Shown: positions 28,458 through 37,329, counted from the first letter of the stretch. The stretch: 64,000 nucleotides of DNA from Phycisphaerales bacterium (GCA_029260395.1 JAJDDJ010000001.1:310001-374000), one strand, 5' to 3'. The notes: a model not told the origin generated them from the letters alone. Translations and numbers: made by a program.

Positions 28458-28620
28458 GGTGGCTCGGAGAGAGGCTAGCCCCCCGCCGCGTGCCGGGGCC
28501 TCGCAGAGCCTGGTTTTGCGGGCGCGTGCAAGAGGCCTTTGCGGCTATTCGGGCCGCCGGAGGGCCGTACCATTGGCCACGTCCGCAGCCGATCGCACCC
28601 GTCTGAGTGGGGTTCTTTCC

Positions 28621-31600
28621 ATGGCATTGTTCACCAAATCCGGCAAGAAGCGAGAGCGCCGGGGCGACCCCATCGAACGTCCGGTGCCCGCGCTCAGCAG
28701 CGAGCACGAAGCGGCCGTGCTGCGGGTAGGCGGGGAGCTTCTGGCGGCCGCCCGCAAGCACAAGTCGGGGCTGCTGTCGGCGAAGTTCTACAAGGACAAG
28801 CTGATGGACTGGTCCATGAAGGACCATGACTTCAAGGTGCAGTTGTTTAGGTTTGTGGACACCTTCCCGGTGCTGCACACGCCCGAGCAGGTGCACGAAC
28901 ACCTGATGGACTACCTGACCCAGCCGGGCGTGAAGCTGCCCGCGGGCATGGACCTCGGGCTGAAGGCCGGCGGCGTAGCCAAGGGCATGATGACGCGCAC
29001 CATCGCGGGGCAGATCGAGTCGATGGCCAAGACGTTCATCGCGGGCACCGACGCCGCGGGCGCGCTCAAGGGCCTGCGCTCGATGTGGGACGACGGGATC
29101 GCGTTCAGCGTGGACCTCTTGGGCGAGGCGTGCCTGTCGGATGAAGAAGCCGACGAGTACCAGGCCAAGTACCTCGACCTTGTCGAGAACCTGCCAGCAT
29201 CCGTGGCGAACTGGCCGAGCCAAACCGACCTCGAGAGCGACCACCTCGGCGGCATCCCGCGCACGAATGTGTCCATCAAGATCTCGAGCCTGTCTGCGCG
29301 CGCGAATCCGATCGATCCCGAAGGCTCGATCCGCGACCTCATGCGGCGCATCGTCCCGATTCTTGAGATTGCGCGCGATCGCGGCGTGCTCATCAACTTC
29401 GACATGGAGCAGTTCGAGCTCAAGGACCTCACCATCGAGCTGTTCAAGCGCTGCTGCGAAAAGGTCGATTTCCAGGCGGGCATCGCGATTCAGTCGTATC
29501 TCAAGAGCGGCGAGAACGACGCGATCAACCTGTCCACTTGGGCGAAAGAGACAGGCCGAATCGTTACGGTTCGGCTCATCAAGGGCGCGTACTGGGATTA
29601 CGAAACCATCCACGCCGAGGAAATGGGTTGGCCTTGTCCGGTGTGGAACGTCAAGTGGCAGACGGACGCGTGCTTTGAGCGCATGGCCCAGGTGTTTCTC
29701 GATGCCACGCCGCGCGCTGATGGCGCCCCCGATGCTTCCAAGCTCGGTCCGACCAAGCGGTCAGCGGGCCAGGGCGGCATCAAGCTGGCACTCGGCTCGC
29801 ACAACGCGCGGTCGATCGCTTCGGCGCTGGCCGGCCTTGAAGCGCGGGGGCTGCCGAAGAACGCGATCGAACTGCAGATGCTCCACGGCATGGCCGACCA
29901 GCTCAAGCACGCTGCAGCGGACGACAAGCACGGGCTCGGGCTCCGCGTGCGCGAGTACGTGCCCGTGGGCGAGATGATCCCGGGCATGGCGTACCTCGTG
30001 CGGAGGCTCCTCGAGAACACCTCGAACGAGTCCTGGCTGCGGGCAGGCTTTCTGGATGATGCGAACGAAGCGGTGCTGCTCGCGCCTCCCGGACCCAAAA
30101 TGCCATTTGCGCGCGAGGAGCCAGTGCGGGGCGATGCGGACCACCCCAGGGTGGACCCCCACCTCGTCAGCGGGGACGACTTGAAAGACGTCGCGCCCGA
30201 GCGGCACCAGCTCAGCCCCGCGCCCAAGGGCGTGGGCGACGGCAGGCCGTTCTTCAACGAGTCTTTCCGCGACTTCTCCAACCCGTCGCAGCGGGAAGCG
30301 TTCGCCAAGGCAGTCGAGGGCGCATCAGTGCAAGCGGTCACGATCAGAGACGACGATGGTGCCTACGAGAGCGCTGTCGCGGGCGCGCACGCGTTCTTCC
30401 CGAAGTGGCGCGACACGGACCCGCGTGAGCGTGCAGCGGTGCTGACCAAGGTCGCGGGCCTGATGCGCGCGCGCCGCGATGAACTCAGCGGCATTGTCAT
30501 CAAGGAGTCCGGCAAGACCTGGGCCGAGGCCGACGCGGACGTGTGCGAAGCGATCGACTTCTGCGAGTACTACGCCCGGTGCGCCGTGCCGCTGTTCGAG
30601 CGAGAGCGCTTGGGTCGATTCCTGGGTGAACTGGACGAGACGTGGTACCAGCCTCGAGGCGTCGCGGCGGTCATCAGCCCTTGGAACTTCCCGCTGGCGA
30701 TCTCGGTGGGCATGAGCGCTGCAGCCCTCGTCACGGGCAATCCGGTCGTGCTCAAGCCCGCTGAACAGACCTCGGCGATCGCGCTCGAGTACGCCAATCT
30801 GCTCAAGCAGGCGGGCAGCCCGGACGGCGCGTTCCACCTGCTCACCGCGACCGGCGAGGTCACGGGCGCGAAACTCGTGCGCGACCCGCGCGTCGCGCTC
30901 ATCGCGTTTACGGGCTCCAAGGCGGTCGGGCTGGACATCATCAAAGCGGCGGCGACCGTAGAGGCTGAGCAGGGCTTTGTGAAGAAGGTCGTCTGCGAGA
31001 TGGGCGGCAAGAACGCGGTGATCGTCGATACCTCGGCGGACCTCGATGAGGCCGTCAAGCATCTGCGGCACGCGGCGTTCGCGTTCCAGGGTCAGAAGTG
31101 CTCGGCGTGCAGCCGGATCATCGTCGTTGATCCCAAGGGCGCGAGCGGCGAGCACGCGCAGGCCTTCGTTCGTCGCTACACCAACGCCACGCGCTCGCTG
31201 GTTGTGGCCGATCAGACCAAGCCGGGCACCGATGTCGGCCCCGTGATCGACCAAGAAGCACAGGCCAAGATCATGGGCTTCATCGAACGCGGCAAGGCAC
31301 GCGGCCTCGACTGCGTTCAACTCGACATCCCGGATGGCCTCGGAGCGCAGACCGGCCGGCACTATGTCCCGCCGACCGTGTTCACGAACGTGAGCGAGGA
31401 CGACGAACTCGCGCGCGATGAGATCTTCGGCCCGGTCGTGGCGATCCTGTACGCCAAGGACTTCGGTGATGCGCTGCGGATCGCCAACGACTCGAACTAC
31501 AAGCTCACCGGCGGTGCGTTCACCCGCATGCCGGCGCACATCGAACGCACCAAGCGCGAGTTCCGCGTGGGCAACCTGTACATCAACCGCTCGAACACGG

Positions 31601-31749
31601 GCGCTCTGGTCGCCCGCCACCCGTTCGGCGGGTTCGGCATGAGCGGCGTGGGCTCGAAGGCCGGCGGCAAGGACTACCTGTTGCAGTTCGTCGAGCCGAG
31701 AGCGTGCGCGGAGAACACCATGCGGCGGGGCTTTGCGCCAGAGCTGTGA
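28621..31749 (+). CDS. putA: Bifunctional proline dehydrogenase / glutamate-semialdehyde dehydrogenase PutA
   Basis: A 1042-residue enzyme that oxidises proline to glutamate. The N-terminal half is the FAD-dependent PRODH barrel, with VRLIKGAYWDYE and REYVPVGEMIPGMAYLVRRL. The C-terminal half is an aldehyde dehydrogenase with VISPWNFPLA, CEMGGKNAVIVD and the nucleophile C827 in FQGQKCSACSR. The ribbon-helix-helix repressor domain of enteric PutA is absent, so this is a minimal type without DNA-binding activity. I chose the ATG at 28621; the open frame extends upstream but without similarity. Confidence 0.96.
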   Translation: MALFTKSGKKRERRGDPIERPVPALSSEHEAAVLRVGGELLAAARKHKSGLLSAKFYKDKLMDWSMKDHDFKVQLFRFVDTFPVLHTPEQVHEHLMDYLTQPGVKLPAGMDLGLKAGGVAKGMMTRTIAGQIESMAKTFIAGTDAAGALKGLRSMWDDGIAFSVDLLGEACLSDEEADEYQAKYLDLVENLPASVANWPSQTDLESDHLGGIPRTNVSIKISSLSARANPIDPEGSIRDLMRRIVPILEIARDRGVLINFDMEQFELKDLTIELFKRCCEKVDFQAGIAIQSYLKSGENDAINLSTWAKETGRIVTVRLIKGAYWDYETIHAEEMGWPCPVWNVKWQTDACFERMAQVFLDATPRADGAPDASKLGPTKRSAGQGGIKLALGSHNARSIASALAGLEARGLPKNAIELQMLHGMADQLKHAAADDKHGLGLRVREYVPVGEMIPGMAYLVRRLLENTSNESWLRAGFLDDANEAVLLAPPGPKMPFAREEPVRGDADHPRVDPHLVSGDDLKDVAPERHQLSPAPKGVGDGRPFFNESFRDFSNPSQREAFAKAVEGASVQAVTIRDDDGAYESAVAGAHAFFPKWRDTDPRERAAVLTKVAGLMRARRDELSGIVIKESGKTWAEADADVCEAIDFCEYYARCAVPLFERERLGRFLGELDETWYQPRGVAAVISPWNFPLAISVGMSAAALVTGNPVVLKPAEQTSAIALEYANLLKQAGSPDGAFHLLTATGEVTGAKLVRDPRVALIAFTGSKAVGLDIIKAAATVEAEQGFVKKVVCEMGGKNAVIVDTSADLDEAVKHLRHAAFAFQGQKCSACSRIIVVDPKGASGEHAQAFVRRYTNATRSLVVADQTKPGTDVGPVIDQEAQAKIMGFIERGKARGLDCVQLDIPDGLGAQTGRHYVPPTVFTNVSEDDELARDEIFGPVVAILYAKDFGDALRIANDSNYKLTGGAFTRMPAHIERTKREFRVGNLYINRSNTGALVARHPFGGFGMSGVGSKAGGKDYLLQFVEPRACAENTMRRGFAPEL

Positions 31750-31755
31750 CCGGGC

Positions 31756-33126
31756 TTACGGGCAGGGCCCAACGAGCCCGAGCAGCGCGAGAAAGTCGCC
31801 GAAGCTCACCATGCCGTCTGCGTCCAGAATGCCGAAGTCGTCGGCGATGTCGCCGTCGCAGCCGGGCGTGCCGCCGGGGCACGGCCCGACCAAGCCGAGT
31901 AACGCGAGGAAGTCACCGAAGCTCACCATCCCGTCACCGCCCAGCGTGCCGAAGTCGTCCGCGATGTCGCCGGGGCAAAGGTTGGAAAGGTCGAACACGT
32001 ACGCTAGCCCGGAGTTTTCGCCCGCGTTGTCGTCGCGATACGCCCCAACAAGGGCTGTGCTGCCATCAATCGCCACGGAGATCCCGAAGTTGTCGCCCTC
32101 CGCGGCATCTGACGCGGCGAGCTTGAAGAGCTGCTGGCCCGTGCTTGTGTCAAAAAGATACGCAGAGCCCCCGCCGTCGTCACCAGACACACCGATGATA
32201 GCTGTAGTGCCTGAAACGGACACGGAACTGCCAAACTCGTCACGAGCCTCGCCATCTGACGCAGTGAGCTTGAAGAGCTGCTGGCCTTTGGTCGCATCGA
32301 AAACGTAGGCAGAGCCTGAGGCGTTGCCCAGATCATCGTCCCACGATGCCCCGACGATGGCCGTGCTGCCGGATATGGCCACGGAGGAGCCAAACAGGTC
32401 ATCCCATGTGGCATCGGATGCGGTGAGCTTGAACAACTGCTGGCCCGTCGTCACATCGAAGATATAAGCAGATCCCACAATATCGTTGCCAATAGCTCCG
32501 ACGATGGCCGTGCTGCCGGATATGGCGACGGAGTAGCCGAACATGTTGAGCTCCGCGGCGTCTGACGCGGTGAGCTTGAAGAGTTGCTGGCCCGTCGTCG
32601 TGTCGAAAATGTAGGCAGAGCCGGTGCCGAGGCCCGCGTGACCGTCCCACCATGCCCCGACGATGGCGATGGTTCCGGAGGTGGCCACGGAAAAGCCAAA
32701 CTGGTCACCCGAGGTGGCATCGGACGCGGTGATCTTGAAGAGCTGCTGGCCGGTCGTCGTATCGAACACGTACGCCGAGCCCTCGTTGGTGCCCGCGTGG
32801 TCGTCGAGCCGTGCCCCGACGATGGCTGTGGTTTGAGAGATGGCCACCGAGCAGCCAAAGAAGTCATCAGCCGCGGCATCGCCGGCGGTGAGCTTGAAGA
32901 GCTGCTGGCCGGTCGTCGTATCGAACACATACGCCGAGCCCTCATTGGTACTCGCAAGGTCGTCTCGCCATGCCCCGACAATGGAGATGTTGCCGAAAAT
33001 GCTCACCGATACGCCAAACTCATCCCGCATATCTCCGTCGTTTGGTAGTAGCTTGATGTGTTCGGTCAGTTGTCCGCTGGCAGCGGTGGCCAAGCACAGA
33101 GCGATAGTCGTACAGACTTTCGTCAT
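31756..33126 (-). CDS. Secreted seven-bladed FG-GAP-like propeller with two dockerin-like C-terminal repeats
   Basis: A 456-residue protein with a signal peptide (MTKVCTTIALCLATAASGQ). Seven repeats of about 49-53 residues follow, each with AIVGA...GSAYVFD and TTGQQLFKLTASDA...FGSSVAIS, predicting a seven-bladed beta-propeller. The C-terminus holds two almost identical 32-34 residue segments, each with DGMVSFGDFLALLG and ending VGPCP, like the dockerin/EF-hand-like tails of Phycisphaerae secreted proteins. AGAGGAG precedes the ATG. It probably acts at the cell surface or outside. It converges with putA, only 6 bp apart. Confidence 0.9.
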   Translation of the reverse strand: MTKVCTTIALCLATAASGQLTEHIKLLPNDGDMRDEFGVSVSIFGNISIVGAWRDDLASTNEGSAYVFDTTTGQQLFKLTAGDAAADDFFGCSVAISQTTAIVGARLDDHAGTNEGSAYVFDTTTGQQLFKITASDATSGDQFGFSVATSGTIAIVGAWWDGHAGLGTGSAYIFDTTTGQQLFKLTASDAAELNMFGYSVAISGSTAIVGAIGNDIVGSAYIFDVTTGQQLFKLTASDATWDDLFGSSVAISGSTAIVGASWDDDLGNASGSAYVFDATKGQQLFKLTASDGEARDEFGSSVSVSGTTAIIGVSGDDGGGSAYLFDTSTGQQLFKLAASDAAEGDNFGISVAIDGSTALVGAYRDDNAGENSGLAYVFDLSNLCPGDIADDFGTLGGDGMVSFGDFLALLGLVGPCPGGTPGCDGDIADDFGILDADGMVSFGDFLALLGLVGPCP

Positions 33127-33206
33127 CGCGGGCTCCTCTGGGGCTTGGTTCTCCAGCTTACCCGAGGCGGCAGGCCCGGCTCAAGGGTTGTTTGGTCGCT
33201 TTGATG

Positions 33207-33416
33207 GGGCATCCGGGCTGCCTGTTGCCCCATGAGGCCCCCCGGATGGAGGAGTTGGTGCCCCTTTCGGAGCATCAGGGCCACCGGATAGAGCATCAGG
33301 CCAGCCGGATGGAACATCAGGTCCACCGGACAGAGCATCAGGCCAGCCAGATGGAACATCAGGTCCACCGGATGGAGCATCAGGCCAGCCCGATGGAGCA
33401 TCGGGTCAGCCGACCA
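33207..33416. repeat. 21-bp tandem repeat upstream of the propeller gene
   Basis: Seven well-kept 21-bp units occupy 33270-33416, each beginning GAGCATCAGG or GAACATCAGG and ending near CCGGATG. Two sub-types alternate, giving a 42-bp higher-order period. Decayed units continue to about 33207. Twenty-one bp is two helical turns and seven codons, so both strands read as 7-residue repeats in one frame. The block ends about 80 bp upstream of the propeller start codon. Confidence 0.85.
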
Positions 33417-33500
33417 CGGGCGTGGGTGGATTGGATTGACTTGTTCTGGGAGCGATCGGCAGGATTCGCCTAACCAACCGAGCGAGCGGGCCGATCTGTG

Positions 33501-33716
33501 TCAGCTTGCTTTGGTCATCTCGCGGGCGGCTTCTTTGGTGCCGGCGTTCATGAGCCGTTCGCCCTGCTCGGGGGTCATCGAGCCCTCGGCGATGTAGGCC
33601 GCGATCTCGCGCCGGCTGCGCTCGCGCTGCTTGTTCTTGTCCGCCCAGCCGATCAGGCCCAGGAATACAGCGACCAGCGCGATGCCCCCGAACACCATGT
33701 AGACAAAGTTCTCCAT
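33501..33716 (-). CDS. Small membrane protein, 71 aa, SHOCT-like tail
   Basis: A 71-residue protein starting MENFVYMVFGGIALVAVFLG, with one transmembrane helix, then a charged segment and EIAAYIAEGSMTPEQGERLM, a helix-Gly-helix resembling SHOCT or PspB-like cytoplasmic tails. The open frame extends upstream to 33824, but the hydrophobic start favours the internal ATG at 33716. TACAGC lies 6 nt before this ATG, close to the leaderless pattern. The function is unknown. Confidence 0.65.
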   Translation of the reverse strand: MENFVYMVFGGIALVAVFLGLIGWADKNKQRERSRREIAAYIAEGSMTPEQGERLMNAGTKEAAREMTKAS

Positions 33717-33884
33717 GAGAAAGCTGTAAGCGTTAGGTTCTTGCACGAGGTCTCTCCAGTCTGGTCGGATTGGTTCAGGGATCGGCCCGAGATAGTTGCA
33801 GCATGCCCGAATTCGGGCGGCCACGCAAGTATTGGGGACCTGGCATGCAGGATTTCATATCGCAGGAGGCCTTGCGAAGCCTGT

Positions 33885-33923
33885 GAAAAAAGAAAAGAGC
33901 CGCGTGCTCAGGCACTCGGCTCT
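33885..33923 (-). terminator. Rho-independent terminator of the ribosomal-protein operon
   Basis: On the minus strand AGAGCCG (from 33923) pairs with CGGCTCT (to 33896) and is followed by TTTTCTTTTTTC. It lies just after rplI and ends the minus-strand operon. Confidence 0.88.
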
Positions 33924-33951
33924 GAAGGAGACTGGCTCGTAAAGCGCTGCT

Positions 33952-34512
33952 TTAGCCTTCGGCGGCAGCGGGCTCGGCTGCGGGCTTCTTCTTCTTGACG
34001 ACCATGTTGCCCTCGTTGTCGATCTCCATCTCTTCGCGCTCGTCCTCGACCTTGCGGTCGGCGACCACGTAGACCTTGACAGCGGTTTCGAGATCTGAAT
34101 CGAGCTTGACGGTGACATCGAACTCGCCGAGGTGCTTGATGCCGTGGGGCAGGCGGACCTCGCGGGGCTTGACCGCAAAGCCGAGCGTGTTGAGCGCACG
34201 GCTGAGGTCCTGCTGGGTGACCGAGCCGTAGAGGATGCCCTGGTCGTTGACGGCCCGCTCGAGGGTCATCTCAAGGTCGACCATGCGGGCCATAAGCGCC
34301 TCGCGCTTGCTGCGGAGGGCGGCCATGTCCTTCTCGGCTTGTGCGCGTTTGGTGGCGAGATCGGCGAGCTTGTCGTCGCTGGGTGTGGTCGCAAAGCCCA
34401 TCGGCAGCAAGAAGTTGCGGGCGTAGCCGGTGCGAACGCGGACGACATCGCCCACGATACCCAGGTTGTCGACGTTTTCGGTGAGGAGAAGCTGAACGTG
34501 CTTGGAGGCCAT
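33952..34512 (-). CDS. rplI: 50S ribosomal protein L9
   Basis: A 186-residue L9. The N-terminal domain is intact (LLTENVDNLGIVGDVVRVRTGYARNFLLP), followed by the long helix and the C-terminal domain (REVRLPHGIKHLGEFDVTVKL). A 30-residue extension ends in EG after a KKKK stretch. I chose the ATG at 34512, with AAAGGA 10 nt upstream. It is the last gene of the operon before the terminator. Confidence 0.96.
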   Translation of the reverse strand: MASKHVQLLLTENVDNLGIVGDVVRVRTGYARNFLLPMGFATTPSDDKLADLATKRAQAEKDMAALRSKREALMARMVDLEMTLERAVNDQGILYGSVTQQDLSRALNTLGFAVKPREVRLPHGIKHLGEFDVTVKLDSDLETAVKVYVVADRKVEDEREEMEIDNEGNMVVKKKKPAAEPAAAEG

Positions 34513-34609
34513 GATTGGCACTTCCTTTCGCTGTCCTGGCCTGAGCGGATGGCTCAGACGAGTTGAGGAGCGGTGACCGGTTTGACAGATCGGCCGCCCC
34601 AACGATGAG

Positions 34610-34630
34610 GCCCGCTCACAGCGAGCGGGC
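34610..34630 (-). promoter_or_regulatory. Hairpin between ssb and rplI
   Basis: GCCCGCTC (34610-34617) pairs with GAGCGGGC (34623-34630) around a 5-nt loop. Without a T tract it is not a full terminator. It may stabilise message ends or tune rplI expression relative to ssb. Confidence 0.45.
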
Positions 34631-34650
34631 TGAGATGTTAGGCCCGGACT

Positions 34651-34683
34651 CAGCCTGCAAGGCTGAGCCTCCAAGAAGCTTCG
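34651..34683. repeat. Palindromic intergenic element, copy B
   Basis: It has the same CAGCCTGCAAGGCTG core as the copy at 3014-3048, then GCC-CCAAG and AGCTTCG. Here the palindrome is extended by one pair (TCAGCC/GGCTGA). Confidence 0.45.
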
Positions 34684-34692
34684 CGGCGGGCA

Positions 34693-35175
34693 CTAGAACG
34701 GGATGTCGTCGTCGGGCGGCGGGGAGTCGTAGTCCTCACCCCCACCATTTCCACCACCCCCACCACCGGATCGACCGCCCGAGCCGTAGCCGCCGCCACC
34801 ACCACCTCCGCCGCCATTGCCACCACCACCGCCACCGCTCTCGCGGCTATCGATGAACTGGAAGTTGTCGATGACGACCTTGAGCTTGGAGCGGTTGTTG
34901 CCCTCTTTGTCCTGCCACTGGTCGAGCTTGAGTCGGCCCTCGACGAAGACAGGCCGGCCCTTCTTGAGGTACTGGGCCATGGTCTCGGCGGTGCGGCCCC
35001 ATGCCTCGCAGTCCACGAAGGTGGTCTCTTCGCGGTTCTGGCCGTCCTGGGTGCGGAATCGTCGGTTGACGGCCAGACCGATATTGGCCACGGCGTTGTT
35101 GCCGGTGGTGTGTCGGACCTCGGGGTCGCGGGTCAGGTTGCCCATCAAGAACACTTTGTTGAAGCTGCCAGCCAT
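34693..35175 (-). CDS. ssb: Single-stranded DNA-binding protein
   Basis: A 160-residue SSB. The OB fold covers residues 1-110 (FNKVFLMGNLTRDPEVRHT, FVDCEAWGRTAE, KKGRPVFVEGRLKLDQW). A glycine-rich linker follows, and the acidic tip DDDIPF recruits repair and replication partners. The start at 35175 is supported by GGAGG about 9 nt upstream. Located between rpsF and rplI, as in many bacteria. Confidence 0.96.
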   Translation of the reverse strand: MAGSFNKVFLMGNLTRDPEVRHTTGNNAVANIGLAVNRRFRTQDGQNREETTFVDCEAWGRTAETMAQYLKKGRPVFVEGRLKLDQWQDKEGNNRSKLKVVIDNFQFIDSRESGGGGGGNGGGGGGGGGYGSGGRSGGGGGGNGGGEDYDSPPPDDDIPF

Positions 35176-35264
35176 ATCGTGGGCCTCCTGCGAAAAATGA
35201 AGCGAACGAACCCAGTCTAACCGCTGGCCGATGGCCACACTCAGAACCCGGCCCGGACCTCGGT

Positions 35265-35804
35265 TCAGGCCTCGGGAGCAGCCTCGGCGTTGGCTTCCTC
35301 AGCGGGAGCTTCGACCTTGGCTTCGGCATCGCCTTCGGGGGCTGCATCGGCGGTATCGGCTTCAGTGGCAGCCTCGGGCTCTTCCTTGCGGCCGAGGGTG
35401 ACCGAGCCGTCACGGCTTGCGGCTTCTGCTGCACGCTCGGCGCGGAGCTTGGCCTCGACGGCGAGTTCCTCGCGGGCGTCGATGGCCTTCATTTGGTCTT
35501 CGGAGAGGTGGTCGGCGCGGATGAACATGTGCCGCATCACGCGCTCCGAGAGGTTGAGGTCGCGCTCGATGGCGGTGACCTCGGTGCCGTCGCAGGAGAA
35601 GTACGCGAGCAGGTACACGCCGCGACGCTGCTTGTCGATCTCGTAGGCGAGCCGGCGTTCGTCCCATTTCTTCATGGAGATCAGCTCACCGCCATGGCGG
35701 GTGAGGCAGTCTGTGATGTGCTGGATGACGCCGGCGAAGTCGACGGCCTCGCTCTGGCTGATGAGGAACATGGCCTCGTACGCGGTCTTGGTGGCGGTGG
35801 TCAT
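35265..35804 (-). CDS. rpsF: 30S ribosomal protein S6
   Basis: A 179-residue S6 with the usual fold in residues 1-100 (YEAMFLISQSEAVD, LAYEIDKQRRGVYLLAYF, ERVMRHMFIRAD) and an 80-residue Glu/Ala-rich acidic extension, long for the family. GGAGA precedes the start codon. rpsR (S18), which normally follows in this operon, is absent between rpsF, ssb and rplI. Confidence 0.95.
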   Translation of the reverse strand: MTTATKTAYEAMFLISQSEAVDFAGVIQHITDCLTRHGGELISMKKWDERRLAYEIDKQRRGVYLLAYFSCDGTEVTAIERDLNLSERVMRHMFIRADHLSEDQMKAIDAREELAVEAKLRAERAAEAASRDGSVTLGRKEEPEAATEADTADAAPEGDAEAKVEAPAEEANAEAAPEA

Positions 35805-35885
35805 GGGTCGTTTCTCCGGTCTGCGGCACGCGCGTTTCGCGGGCCTGTCTGTGTGTTCACTTTTGTATCTGTCAAGAAGTGTTGC

Positions 35886-36566
35886 TTACCCGGCGAGCCA
35901 GCCGGGATCGATGGTGTCAGAGGAACCGTCTTGCTTCGCCTGCTCGGGCTTTGGAGGTGCAGGCTTGGCTGGCTCAGCCTTGTTCGTCTGCTCAGAGATG
36001 CGGGTGTTGAAGGTGTTCATGGCCGCGTCGATGCCCTTGGCGTTCCATGCCTCGCACGCATCGGCGGCTTTGTTGATTGCTGCGTCGATCGCGAGCCGTT
36101 CGTCCTCGCGGAACCTGCCGAGCACGTAGCTCGATTTGTTCTCGCCCGGGTGGGGCGAGCCGACACCCACGCGGAGCCTTGGGTAGATGTCCGAGCCGAT
36201 GCGGGCTCGGATGTCCTTGAGCCCGTTGTGCCCGTTCTCCCCGCCGCTGGCGCGCAGGCGGAGTTCGCCCACGGCCAGCGCCGTCTCATCGACGACCACC
36301 AGCATGTCCATCGCGGGATCGAGCTTGAAGAAGCCCACGGCTTCTGACACACTGAGCCCGGAACGATTCATGAAGGTCGTGGGCTTGATGAGCAGCGCCC
36401 GGTGGCCGGCAACCTGGCAGTCCAGCGTGTCGGCGTGAAACCGTGCGCGCACTCGCTCGGAGCCGGCATGGCGCCGGGCGAGGCGATCGATGACCATCCA
36501 CCCGGCGTTGTGCCGAGTGTTCTGGTAGTCGCTGCCCGGGTTGCCAAGTCCGACGATGAGCTTCAT
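35886..36566 (-). CDS. pth: Peptidyl-tRNA hydrolase
   Basis: A 226-residue enzyme releasing tRNA from stalled peptidyl-tRNA. Signatures are LIVGLGNPGSDYQNTRHNAG with catalytic His in RHNAG, KPTTFMNRSG, and the GGENGHNGLK block. A 40-residue Pro/Lys-rich tail exceeds the usual length. AGGA lies 10 nt before the ATG. It follows rplY, a common pairing. Confidence 0.96.
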   Translation of the reverse strand: MKLIVGLGNPGSDYQNTRHNAGWMVIDRLARRHAGSERVRARFHADTLDCQVAGHRALLIKPTTFMNRSGLSVSEAVGFFKLDPAMDMLVVVDETALAVGELRLRASGGENGHNGLKDIRARIGSDIYPRLRVGVGSPHPGENKSSYVLGRFREDERLAIDAAINKAADACEAWNAKGIDAAMNTFNTRISEQTNKAEPAKPAPPKPEQAKQDGSSDTIDPGWLAG

Positions 36567-36607
36567 GCGGTTCAGGTCCTGCTAAGAGATCGAACGGTTC
36601 AGAACGA

Positions 36608-37258
36608 TCAGTCCTTGTCTTCGTCGTCGCCCTTGCGCTCGGTGAGCACCTCGGGCGCAGCGGCGGCTTCGGCGGTCGAAGCCTCGTCCGGCTCTTCCTC
36701 GGCGACGGTTGTGATCTGCGCGATGATCGAGTCAGGGTCGGTCATCAGCTTCATCGTGGAGACGGGGAGCTGGACATCGCTCGCGTGGAGGGACTCACCG
36801 ACGTCGAGGTCGGTGATGTCTACATCGATGTGGTCGACGATGTTCGAGACCTGCACGTCGAGTTCGACCTCGGTCATTGACTTGATGAACACCGAGCCGG
36901 CGCGCTTGAGGCCCTTGGCCTCGCCCACGAAGTTGAGGTGGACGCGGGTGTGGACGCGCTCGGTGAGATCGACTCGCGCGAAGTCGGCGTGGATGATGTT
37001 GTCGCCGAGGTAGCCGAACTGGAGTTCTTTCAGCAGCACGGTTTCGGGCTTGGCGTCGCCAAGTTTGATCTGGAAAACCTTCTCGCCAAGGGCGATGTGC
37101 TTGAGGGTGTCGATCTCGTTGAGGGAGATGGCGACGGGGTCGATCTTGTGCCCGTAGATCACACCGGGCAGCTGGCCCTGCTCACGGGATCGGCGTGCGT
37201 AGCGCGACCCCAGGCGGTCGCGCTTGGTCGCTTCGAGGATCGGGGATTCTTTATTCAT
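36608..37258 (-). CDS. rplY: 50S ribosomal protein L25/TL5/CTC
   Basis: A 216-residue CTC-type L25, which binds 5S rRNA. The N-terminal L25 domain has RDRLGSRYARRSREQGQLPG and YG; the C-terminal TL5 beta domain has LDVQVSNIVDHIDVDITDLD. The acidic tail ends KGDDEDKD. AGGAG precedes the ATG. It sits between prs and pth. Confidence 0.95.
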   Translation of the reverse strand: MNKESPILEATKRDRLGSRYARRSREQGQLPGVIYGHKIDPVAISLNEIDTLKHIALGEKVFQIKLGDAKPETVLLKELQFGYLGDNIIHADFARVDLTERVHTRVHLNFVGEAKGLKRAGSVFIKSMTEVELDVQVSNIVDHIDVDITDLDVGESLHASDVQLPVSTMKLMTDPDSIIAQITTVAEEEPDEASTAEAAAAPEVLTERKGDDEDKD

Positions 37259-37329
37259 GGGTCTGCTCCTTGGTCTGTGACGGGCGGCTGAATGGCCCGA
37301 GGGTGGTGTGCGATACTGGTACTTCGCGG

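Noticed and set aside
28162-28620. 153-residue N-terminal extension of putA
   Set aside because: It overlaps ribF on the other strand and has no PutA similarity; likewise no DNA-binding domain is seen.
30325-31620. 431-residue minus-strand frame opposite putA
   Set aside because: Shadow of the aldehyde dehydrogenase half, which has all catalytic motifs on the plus strand.
33123-33401. 92-residue heptad-repeat protein whose stop overlaps the propeller start (ATGA)
   Set aside because: The frame exists because the 21-bp repeat is a multiple of three and is open on both strands; no signal supports translation. The overlap with the next start is noted but probably chance.
33270-33416. CRISPR array
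   Set aside because: Repeats are directly tandem without unique spacers, and no cas gene is nearby.
33192-33473. 93-residue plus-strand frame with MEHQVHR-like heptads
   Set aside because: Same reason: the tandem repeat keeps this frame open too.
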